A stretch of DNA of 64,000 nt from Lunularia cruciata (GCA_948567375.1 OX419762.1:191001-255000), one strand, 5' to 3'. Positions 45,843 through 54,003 are shown, numbered from the stretch's first letter. A program made the numbers and translations. The notes: generated from the sequence alone by a model not told the origin.

Positions 45843-47126
45843 ATATGCCTATTGGAGTTGTTTGGTGGGATCAGCACCGGACTAGCTGCGGTGTTACAGG
45901 CGGGTATACAAGTACAAAGGTACTTGTATGTAGAGAGAGATGAGACTCCTAGGCAAGTCTCTCTACATCATGTAGCACACTTGGCCTATCGGTATCTGGA
46001 GTTATTACCGATGTCAGCAGTCAGAGGTTACCAAAAGGCCCTACAAGGAGACATTTCCTTATTGGGGGCGCATGACCTAGAGAGACATGGGCCTATTCAC
46101 TTGGTGATTTCTGGATGGCCATGTCAGGGACATACACGTGCTGGTAGAGGATTGGGTCTTCAAGATCCTCGTTCAGGTGTGTTTTAGGAGATGTTACGGA
46201 TATTACAACATCTCCAAGTTCATCAGTCTGTTTCTCCAGCTTACCTTTTGGAGAACGTTCCTTTGATGGGTGATTCTCGCACTAGAGTGGTGGCGAGTAC
46301 ACATCAAGTCCATTCTTGGATGGGACCTCCTATATTGTTAGATGCAGCCAGAGTGGGATCACGGGCTCATCGTCTTTGTCTTTGGTGGACAAACCTCTTG
46401 CCCAAAGAGGTTCTACAACACGCTTATGATGGGATTCAACGACTAGACCACATTCTTGTTGATGATATCTTGGATGTTGGGCGTCAGTCTCAGACAATGG
46501 TAGTGGCTGATAGGTCATCTATGGCAGTGGTGAACCTAGTTGGACAGCCTAGAGCCACATTTCTCACATTCATGAGTTTCCCAAGTTCTCATGCTTTTTG
46601 AGAGGGAGGACCTGGACTTGTTTGGGACTCACAGTTAAAGCAGTTGGTGGAGCCCAACGCTGATGAGAGAGAGCGGGTGATGGGTTTTTTCACCGGTATT
46701 ACCGCTGTTCCAGCAATGTCAGAGGCATCTAGGCATAAGGTTTTAGGTCAGGCTATGGACCTGAACTGTTTGACCTGGATTGTGAGCCTTGGCTTGGCAG
46801 AGCAGCGTAGGATGCGCTTGATAGGCATCACCACTCAGACACTTGTGAACCCTATGCCTATTGAGACGATTCAAGCACATGCTAGGGGCGATGGACCAAG
46901 TGGACATGGTATTCTTGGGACACATCTAGTAGCTACTAGGGAGAGTGGTCTATTTGGAGTCTATCCAGGTGAGCATGGGCTACTTGGATTACACCCTTGG
47001 TCCACATGGGATGCAGCCAGAGGACGTGTGGAGCTTGCAGCCAGAGTGGAGGGAGGTTTTCACACAGAGGTTGGGACCTCTAATGGTCGGGAGCATGACA
47101 CTATCACTCCTAAGGGCCCAGTGTAG
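45843..47126 (+). CDS. E6 C5-cytosine DNA methyltransferase domain and spacer (in-frame stops)
   Basis: By homology this domain would transfer a methyl group from S-adenosylmethionine to C5 of cytosine. Visible motifs: I, CLLELFGGISTGL (45846-45884), for AdoMet binding; IV, ISGWPCQGHTRAG, with the nucleophilic Cys codon at 46122-46124; VI, LLENVPL, with Glu at 46251-46253; VIII, SRAHRLCLWWTN (from about 46357); IX/X, ERVMGF (about 46671) and LGQAMDLNCLTWIV (about 46743-46785). The segment between motifs IV and VI (GRGLGLQDPRSGVF) parallels the loop of DNMT3-type enzymes. Stops: TAG at 46185 (TGG in E1), TGA at 46599 (all copies) and a terminal TAG at 47124. The last ~110 residues hold Gly-Leu-Leu-Gly repeats of unknown role. 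This assignment is strong; activity of this copy is not implied. Confidence 0.9.
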
Positions 47127-48614
47127 AAGTCAGTCAATACATCTTCCAGTCCTACTACAGTTATAGAGGACACTTGGGAGCCAGATCTTGGACCCAAGCT
47201 TACTGGAGAGGAAAGACAAAGGGTTTGGAGGTTCTTGAGGAGTCACACGAGTTGTTTTGCCTTTAGTATGAAGGATTTGGGTGCTCTGAAGGGACCGGGT
47301 ATACGGATTGAGTTGACTAGCGACACACCAGTTTTCCGACGTCCTTATCAATATAGTGAGATGGAGAGGACATTGATTCAGAGCCGGAGTAGTGACCTTT
47401 TTGAGGCTGGTTTGGTGGAGATTTCACATGGAGAGTATGCATTAGCAACAGTGATGCCAGCCAAGAAGGATACGCATGGCAACTATACAGATAGGCAGAT
47501 GTGTGGAGATTACCGTCCTATCAACCGACAGACTAGGGCTGATCGATATGCCATGCCTACATCGGAGGAGATTTTTGATGTGATTGGGCATGCAAAGGTC
47601 TTAAGTACTTTGGATCTTTGAGCGGGATATCATCAGTTGCCGATCAAGGAGGAGGATAAGTCCAAGACAACATTTTGGGCTATTGATCCTCACGGCAAGG
47701 ATGTGTTATATCAATGGAGGTTCTTACCATTTGGCTTAAAGAACACTCCTCATGAGTTCTAGAGGGTCATGGATAGGATTCTAGCTAGATTGGATTTTGC
47801 TTGGTGCTATATTGATGACATTTTGGTTTATATTACTACTGTGGAGGAGCATGAGAGACATTTGTTGGAGGTGTTTGAGAGGTTGAGATCTCATGGACTC
47901 AAACTACATCCTGGGAAGTGTAGGTTCTTTCACAAGCAGGTTGAGTATTTGGGTCACACTATCTACCCTGGAGGACTTGGTGTTCAGCAGACCAAGGTGG
48001 AGGCTATTGCACGTATTCCTTGGCCTACGGATGTGAGTAGAGTGCAAGCATTCCTTGGGTTGGCGAACTTCTATTGCCGCTATGTTAGAGGATTTAGTGC
48101 CATTTCCAAGGCCTTGACAAAGCTGACCAAGCTTACATAGTGTTGGGGAGATGAGCAGGAGAGAGCTTTTGTAGAGCTCAAGGAGAGGTTGACATCTGCT
48201 CCTATTTTGAGGAGACCAATCAGGGGATGACCATTTCAGGTTCATATTGATTGGAGTATGTTAGGGCTTGGAGCAGTGCTCACCTAGCATGATGATGAGG
48301 AGAAGGAGTTTGTGGTGGCCTATGCTAGTCGCTCCAACAATTCAGCGGAGGTGAAGTATAGTTCATATGAGGGAGAGTGCTTGGCAGCAGTTTGGGCAGT
48401 AGCACATTTCCGATGTTACCTATTTGGTAACCCCTTCACTCTCATCACTGATCATCAGCCGCTGAAGTGGTTGATGGAGTCCGACAAGCTTTTAGGGAAG
48501 CTTGCACGATGGGCTCTGATTTTACAGGAGTATGATTTCACGGTTGTTCACAAACTTGGAGTGGTGAACGGTGATGCAGATGGGTTGAGTAGAAACCCAT
48601 GTCCCAGCCAGTAG
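47127..48614 (+). pseudogene. E6 reverse transcriptase and RNase H
   Basis: RT begins with RVWRFLRSHTSCFAF (about 47220), then KDLGALKGPG, VMPAKKDTHGNY and CGDYRPIN. TGA at 47619-47621 replaces Arg in DLRSGYHQ. WRFLPFGLKNTP precedes the active site CYIDDILVY, with Tyr-Ile-Asp-Asp at 47808-47819 intact. The connection HPGKCRFF...LGHTIYPGG and FLGLANFYCRYVRGF follow. RNase H has IDWSMLGLGAVL (first Asp), YEGECLAAVWAV (Glu), TDHQPLKWLM (second Asp) and NGDADGLSR. Stops: 47760 (CAG in E1), 48138 (small deletion), 48228 (CGA in E2 and E4), 48285 and 48612 (CAG in E2). Confidence 0.92.
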
Positions 48615-49930
48615 GATCAGACCGGAGCATGTTGGCATGGTGAGACAGATGAGGAGATGGTGCCAGGTTGGCATGCATTGGCCTTTCTGTGTATATTTGA
48701 AGAGGCTTTGGTGGTATCTCTCTCAATGCATACAAGAGGAGTTATTGAGGTCACAGATCCAGAGAGTGAAGATATTGGTATAGTTCAGCGAGACATTCAT
48801 GATGATGTCTTAGTGATGGACTATCTTTGCACTGGTGTTGTGGGTGGCACAGTTGGGGCCAAGGAGAGAGACCGTGTTCTTCAGCGAGCCAGACGGTTCA
48901 GATTGGAGGGTAGGCACCTTTTGCATGTATGAGAAGATGGTAGAGTGCAAGTAGTACCACTTCCATCACAAAGACCACAGTTGGTCCGTCATGCTCATGA
49001 GGAGCTAGGACATTTTGGAGTAAAATGTACATATAGCTTACTCTAGAGTCATTATTGGTGGCATGGTATGCAGACCGAGGTACAGCAGTTTGTTGCCAGA
49101 TGTGTGGTTTGTGACCAAGTTAGAGCATCATTCAATGCTCCTACGCCACAGTTACACCCATTACCTATCATGGGATTGGGTTACCATTGGAGTTTAGACT
49201 TTGTCGTACCTTTACCGCTAACTGTGAGACATCATCGGTATGTTTTGGTGATGGTGGAGCACTTCTCCAAGTGGATTGAGTTGGTGGCATTTCCTAACAA
49301 GTCTAGTGAAGGGACAACTTACTCGTTCCTGGATCAAATTCTTAGTCATTTTGGTGCACCAGCTGAGGTTTTGACTGATCAGGGTACAGAGTTCTTGGGG
49401 GAGTTTCAGGTCTTGTGTGACAAGGCTTTGATTGATTATTGTACTACATCTTGAGATCACCTTGAGGCAGATGGCTTAGCAAAGAGAGTGGTTTAGACGG
49501 TGAAGAGAGGATTGCAAAAGTATGGTTTGCAGAGAGGCCACTTGGGAGATTGAGATCTCTAGTTACCTTGGTTGGCCATGGGCTATTGCTTCAGCCGGCA
49601 AGCCTCCTTAGCATCCTTCTCCCCATACTTTCTACTCTATGGACAAGATCCAGATTTACCTGCAGCCATTCGTCAAGATGCTACTGTAGTTTTGGACTTG
49701 GATGACCCCGATGTATGGATGAGCGCATGTTCTCAATGGGCAGAGATCTTTTGGAGAGTGATGCCAATGGCCTTTGAGAACTTGGCAATTGCTCAGCATA
49801 GAGATACTTTATACTATGCTACCATTTGAGGAGGAGGTTATAGACCCTCGATCCATCGATTTCATCCAAGCAACTATGTATATCTACAGCAGAAAGCACC
49901 GACAACACTTGATGTTTCTATAGGCCGCAC
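48615..49930 (+). pseudogene. E6 integrase
   Basis: The N-terminal zinc region is HAHEELGHFGVKC...CVVC (48985-49110). The core has WSLDFV with the first Asp (about 49190-49205) and VLTDQGTEF with the second Asp (about 49370-49395). In the third position the codon is AAG (GLAKRVV, about 49470), so the catalytic Glu is Lys; E2 and E4 keep Glu. The C-terminal part runs through FLLYGQDPDLP and WRVMPMAFENLA. Stops: 48930, 49044, 49449, 49491, 49551, 49560 and 49827; the TAG at 49560 is shared with E2 and E4. No chromodomain is present. Confidence 0.88.
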
Positions 49931-49934
49931 TATC

Positions 49935-50234
49935 TTGAGAGTGCACAAGGTTTTGCCATCTAGAGTCCTTGTGTTAGAAGGACGTGATGGTGTTTTTTGG
50001 AAGGATCATATGCGCAATTATGCGCCATGCCACCTTCCAAACATTGATGGTACTATGGACCCAAGCTTGGCACTTGTACGTGCAGGCTTGAGGTGTATGT
50101 TATGTGGCTCTTTTGGTGGAGCTGCTACTATGTTAGTGTGTGATAGCTGTTTGAGAAGATGGCATATGGCATGTATGACTCCTCCCCTCACATTGGTTCC
50201 TCAAGGACAGTGGTTATGTCCTAGATGTACTTGA
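49935..50234 (+). CDS. E6 PHD finger, C-terminus of Pol
   Basis: The 99-codon stretch is open to TGA at 50232, the natural end. The first half is an integrase-tail segment with LVLEGRDGVFWKDH and CHLPNIDGTMDPSLALV. The PHD finger is 50094-50228: CMLC, eleven residues, CDSC, four, His, two, Cys, fourteen, then CPRC, i.e. C4HC3 with Trp two residues before the last Cys pair. All ligands are present here and in E2; in E4 they are partly lost. In known proteins PHD fingers bind the N-terminal tail of histone H3. Since integrase tails such as chromodomains guide insertion to chromatin, a targeting role is a reasonable inference. Whether it also steers the methyltransferase is open. Confidence 0.9.
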   Translation: MRVHKVLPSRVLVLEGRDGVFWKDHMRNYAPCHLPNIDGTMDPSLALVRAGLRCMLCGSFGGAATMLVCDSCLRRWHMACMTPPLTLVPQGQWLCPRCT

Positions 50235-50403
50235 CCTATAGCTAGTTCCTTCTTTATATGGTATAGATTGCAGATAGGCGACTAACGATGGGGCTCCATA
50301 GCACCCGGCCTCTTGATCTTTGCCCATTAGAGGGTATACCATATACTTAAGAGTAGATGGCTATATGAAGTTAGAGGGGCCTAACCACCAGCTAGGGAGG
50401 TGG
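50235..50403 (+). other. E6 3' untranslated segment with purine tract
   Basis: This 169-base non-coding stretch between the PHD stop and the first S block ends in GCTAGGGAGGTGG directly before TTGTGGCAC. The matching tracts are CTAGGAGGCGA in E2 and CTAGGAGAGAGA in E4, so a purine-rich polypurine-tract-like element is conserved at this place. Confidence 0.6.
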
Positions 50404-51047
50404 TTGTGGCACTTTGGAGTCTATGTATGACTTATGTGTGAGTTGTGTTTCTATAGTGTATGATGTTGACAGCGATGTATGTTGTGTAGCGATGTATATA
50501 TGCACGACAACTGTCACACCATTTGTAGTGCCATATCTAGATCCTCGGACACTGGAGTTCCAGTGATAGTAGTTAGAGTTATTTCAGCAGTATCTCAGAG
50601 ACTACTTTCAGACGGTCAGATCTGGTGTTCGGGGTATTGACTTCACAGTGGGGCCCACTGTCACTTTGCACCGTTCGCACCATCGAGTGTGCTGTCAGCG
50701 GGACCATTAGGGTTTTAGTGCTAGCTCGAGTCCAGGGGGTATAGTTGAGCCTTCAAGTTGATGTTGAGCCTTCAAGTTCCTAGCTATGGTGGACAGAGGC
50801 CGGCGAGCGTCACCTGGATTCTCTATGCTTGAGTGGGTGTGGCTTGACTGTAATCAGCGCCCAGTTGTTGGCAGTTTATAGAGTGACAGATCAAGTACTG
50901 ATCTGAGTTGAGTTGAGTTGAGAGTGGTAAGCAATCTGATTATTGTGGCACTTTGGAGTCTATGTATGACTTATGTGTGAGTTGTGTTTCTATAGTGTAT
51001 GATGTTGACAACGATGTATGTTGTGTAGCGATGTATGTAAGCACAAC
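50404..51047 (+). repeat. E6 3' terminal array: S-L-S
   Basis: The S block 50404-50511 (TTGTGGCACTTTGG to GCACGACAAC) joins directly to the L block 50512-50942 (TGTCACACC to CTGATTA), which joins to a second S block 50943-51047 (to GTAAGCACAAC). The two S blocks differ at only a few positions. The outer S lies inside the target-site duplication, so it belongs to the element. Confidence 0.93.
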
Positions 51048-51190
51048 AAAGTGTTTGATGGATTACAACAAGCTTTCAAGGAAGCTTGTAGGATGGGCTC
51101 TGATTTATAGGTTATTCACAAACCTAGAGTGGTGAAACATGATGCAGATGGGTTGAGTAGAAACCTATGTCTCAACCTATGTCTCAACCA
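51048..51190 (+). pseudogene. E4 RNase H, 3' part, resumed after E6
   Basis: The frame resumes in register with the part before E6: TGTTTGATGGATTACAACAA continues the CCACTAAAG codons to give a segment like PLKCLMDYNKL. It is followed by VGWALI and the DADGLSRN motif that closes RNase H. Confidence 0.85.
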
Positions 51191-51258
51191 ACAAGATAAG
51201 ACTAGAGCATGTTGGCATGGTAAGACAGATGAGGAGATGGTGCTAGGTTAGCATGCAT

Positions 51259-51262
51259 ATAA

Positions 51263-51327
<65 letters not shown>
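51259..51327. repeat. (TA)n microsatellite in E4
   Basis: About 69 bases of near-perfect TA repeats lie between the RNase H end and the integrase N-terminus of E4. They are absent at the same place in E2 and E6. Confidence 0.95.
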
Positions 51328-51329
<2 letters not shown>

Positions 51330-52560
51330 TTATATCCTAGAGCCTTGGTGGCATCTCTCTTAGCACGTACAAGAGGAGTTGTTGAGGTCATAGATCCAAA
51401 GGGGGGAGATATTGGTATAGATCAATGAGACATTTATGATGCTATCTTAGTGATGGATTATCTTTACATTGGTGTTGTGGGTGGCATAATTTGGTGCCAA
51501 GGAGAGAGACCATGTTATTTAGCAAGCTAGGTGGTTTAGATTGGAGAGTAGGCATCTTCTTTGTGTATGGGAGGATGGTAGAGTGAAAGTAGTACCACTT
51601 CCATCTCAAAGACCATAGTTGATACGTCATGCTCATGAGGAGCTAAGACATTTTAGAGGAAAATATATATATATAGCTTACTTGAGAGTCATTATTAGTG
51701 GTGCGGTATGAAGACCAATGTACAACAATTTGTTGCTAACGGTGTGGTTTGTGGTCAAGTTAGAGTATCATTTAATGCTCCTATATCACAATTACACCCA
51801 TTACCTATCATGAGATTGGGTTACCATTGGAGTTTGGACTTTGCTAGACCTTTACCATTGACTATGAGACCTCATCAATATGTTTTGGTTATGGTGGAGC
51901 ACTTCTCTAATTGGATTGAGTTGGTGGCACTTCTTTCCAATGAAAGGACTGCTTACTTATTCTTGGATAGTGTGCTTAGTCAATTTGGTGCACTCGCTAA
52001 GGTTTTGATGGATTAGGGTAAAAAGTTCTTGGGAGATTTTTAGATCATGTGTGATAAGGCTTTGATTGATCATCATACTACCTCACAAGATCACCTTGAG
52101 GTAGATGGATTAATAGAGAGAGTGGTTTAGACGGTGAAGAGAGGATTGGATAAGTATAGTTTGCAAAGAGACCACTTGGGAGATTGGGATCTCTAGTTAC
52201 CTTGGTTAGCCATGAGCTATTGGTTCAGCCAACAAGCTTCTTTAGCATCCTTCTCTCCTTACTTTCTACTCTCTAGACAAGGTCCAGATTACATACAACT
52301 ATTTGTTGTGATGCTACTATAGTTTTGGACTTGGATGATCCAAATGTATGGATGAGTGTATGTTTTCAATGGGCAAATATCTTTTGGAGAATGATGTCAA
52401 TGGCCTTTGAGAACTTAGTGGTTGCTCAACATAGGATAGCTTACGTTATGCTACTATTCAAGGAAGAGGTTATAGAACCTCAATTGATTGATTTCATCCA
52501 AGTAACTATGTATATCTATAGCAGATTGTATCAGTAACATTTGATGTTATGACAAACCAC
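51328..52560 (+). pseudogene. E4 integrase
   Basis: Integrase remnants follow the microsatellite. The zinc region is near 51630-51770. The core is best seen at 51708-52016 (LGYHWSLDFARPL with the first Asp; VMVEHFSNWIELVA; LAKVLMD ending at the second Asp). The third acidic residue is retained (GGATTAATAGAGAGAGTG encodes Gly-Leu-Ile-Glu-Arg-Val near 52108). TAG at 52194-52196 is shared with E2 and E6. After YVMLLF the codon that is TGA in E2 and E6 is CAA here. Confidence 0.84.
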
Positions 52561-53039
52561 ACTATCTTGAGAGTGCTTGAGGTTTTGCCTTCTAGAGTCA
52601 TCATGTTCAAAGGACATGATGGTGTTTTTTAGAAGGATCATGTGCACAATTGTGCACCATGCCACCTCCCAAACATTAATGGCACTATGAACCCAAGCTT
52701 AGCACTTGTACGTGCAAGCTTTTGTGTATGTTATATGGTTCTTTTGGTGGAGAAGTTGCTACTACTATTGGTGTGTGATAGTTGTTTGAGAGGATGGAAT
52801 ATTGCATGTTTGACTCCTTCCTTCATGGTGGTTCCTCAAGGATAGTGACTATATTCTCTAGATGTACTTGACCTATAGCTACTTCACCCTTTATGTGGTA
52901 TAAATTGCAGACATGCGACTAATGATGAGGCTCAATAGCACCTAACTTCCTGATATTTGCCCACCATAAGGCATATTACATACTTGGATTAGATGGTTAT
53001 CTAGAGTTAGAGTGACCTAACTATCAACTAGGAGAGAGA
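52561..53039 (+). pseudogene. E4 PHD finger remnant and 3' untranslated segment
   Basis: The stretch 52642-52845 carries the integrase-tail segment CHLPNINGTMNPSLALV and the centre of the PHD finger (VCDSCLRGWNIAC, with the His ligand changed to Asn). The first Cys pair is distorted by an indel near 52725. A short non-coding part ends in the purine tract CTAGGAGAGAGAT before the S block. Confidence 0.78.
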
Positions 53040-53697
53040 TTGTGGTACTTAAGAATTCATGTATGACTTATATGTGAGTTGTAATTCTATAGTGTATGAT
53101 GTTGATAACAATGTATGTTGTGTAGCCATCTATATATGCATGACAATTGCCATGAGATTTGTAGCACCAAAGCTAGTTTGCTCAGATGCTAAAGTGGTCA
53201 TGTTGGCAATCATAGTTATTTTGGTAGTTACTCATGGACTACTTGTTGGTGGTCAGATTTCATGTTAGGGCTATTGATCACATAGTCGGGCCCACAATCA
53301 CTTGCACCATTCACATCGTCAGATGTGCCATCAATGGTGTAGGACTGGAGACCTAGCTTGAGCAAAGAGGTATACTTTTGAAGTGCAGCTCCAAAGAGCT
53401 CACTTCTTTGATGTTAAGCCTTTGAATTCTTGGCTATGGTGGACAGAGGTTGACAAGCATTACCTAGAGTCTCTTAGCTAGAGTGGGTGTGACTTGATGG
53501 TAATCAATGCCAAATTGTTAGTAGATTGTTGAGTGGAAGATCAAGTACAGATCTGATTTGAGTGTGATTTGAGTGGAAGAATGAACTAATTATTGTGGCA
53601 CTTTAAAATTCATGTATGATTTATGTGTGAGTTGAACTTCTATAGTGTATGATGTTGACAATGATGTATGTTGTGTAGCAATGTATATACATACATC
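53040..53697 (+). repeat. E4 3' terminal array: S-L-S
   Basis: S 53040-53147, L 53148-53592 (TGCCATGAG to ACTAATTA), S 53593-53697. The joins are at the same points as in E2 and E6. The following AATTT is the right target-site copy. Confidence 0.88.
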
Positions 53698-53702
53698 AAT
53701 TT

Positions 53703-54003
53703 ATAAAAAGGCTAAGTACAGATTCTTTAGAAAATTCCAAGAATGTTCCTTTTAGAAGCTGTCTTTATAAGCCAAGTTAGTTGTACACTTGGCATACATG
53801 CTAAGCTAGACATTTTTTTAGTATAGAATTTACTCCATCTTTGGGAAGTTCCTAAAATTTCTCACCATGAAGCTTCTTAAATAATTTCTACAAATTCTAC
53901 CAAGAAGCATTTTGAATATTCTTAGAATTCCTATATGCTAGTTCTATCTATTATTTTCTATATTTAGCTTATTCTACTAACTCATTAACTTCATATTAAT
54001 ACA
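53703..54003 (-). repeat. E7 3' LTR, truncated
   Basis: On the minus strand it starts TGTATTAATATGAAG at 54003, preceded by a purine tract (GGTGGGAAATA), and ends abruptly at CCTTTTTAT, the TATA region. The downstream ~110 bases seen in the 5' LTR are missing; E4 begins at this point. Confidence 0.8.

Larger units (their letters stand above)
41123..51047 (+). mobile_element. E6: methyltransferase-bearing Ty3/gypsy retrotransposon, best-preserved copy
   Basis: This plus-strand copy is 9,925 bp. Its borders are fixed by the interrupted RNase H gene of E4: E4 reads ...CCACTAAAGT up to 41122 and AAAGTGTTTGATGG from 51048, giving a perfect 5-bp target-site duplication AAAGT. The element starts TGTCACGCC and ends GTAAGCACAAC; an ACA end with a 4-bp AAGT duplication is equally compatible. 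The order is L block, leader, gag, protease, methyltransferase, RT, RNase H, integrase, PHD, then S-L-S. Nearly the whole coding region is in one frame, with about 20 stops and two or three local frame changes. Because it lies inside E4, it is the younger insertion. Confidence 0.96.
28511..53697 (+). mobile_element. E4: methyltransferase-bearing Ty3/gypsy retrotransposon, split by E5 and E6
   Basis: This is the oldest-looking copy of the methyltransferase family. Its own sequence is 28511-29324, 34597-41122 and 51048-53697, about 10 kb in total. The 5' L block is alone (28511-28974) and the 3' end is S-L-S (53040-53697). Flanks AACTT (28506-28510) and AATTT (53698-53702) form a target-site duplication with one mismatch. 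E5 interrupts the leader and E6 interrupts RNase H. Its numerous stops and frameshifts, and loss of the methyltransferase catalytic Cys, mark it as long dead. On the right it abuts the truncated 3' LTR of E7. Confidence 0.9.

Noticed and set aside
41123-51047. E6 as a tyrosine-recombinase (DIRS/Ngaro) element because of its split repeats
   Set aside because: The integrase is clearly of the DDE type and a 5-bp target duplication is present; DIRS-type elements make none.
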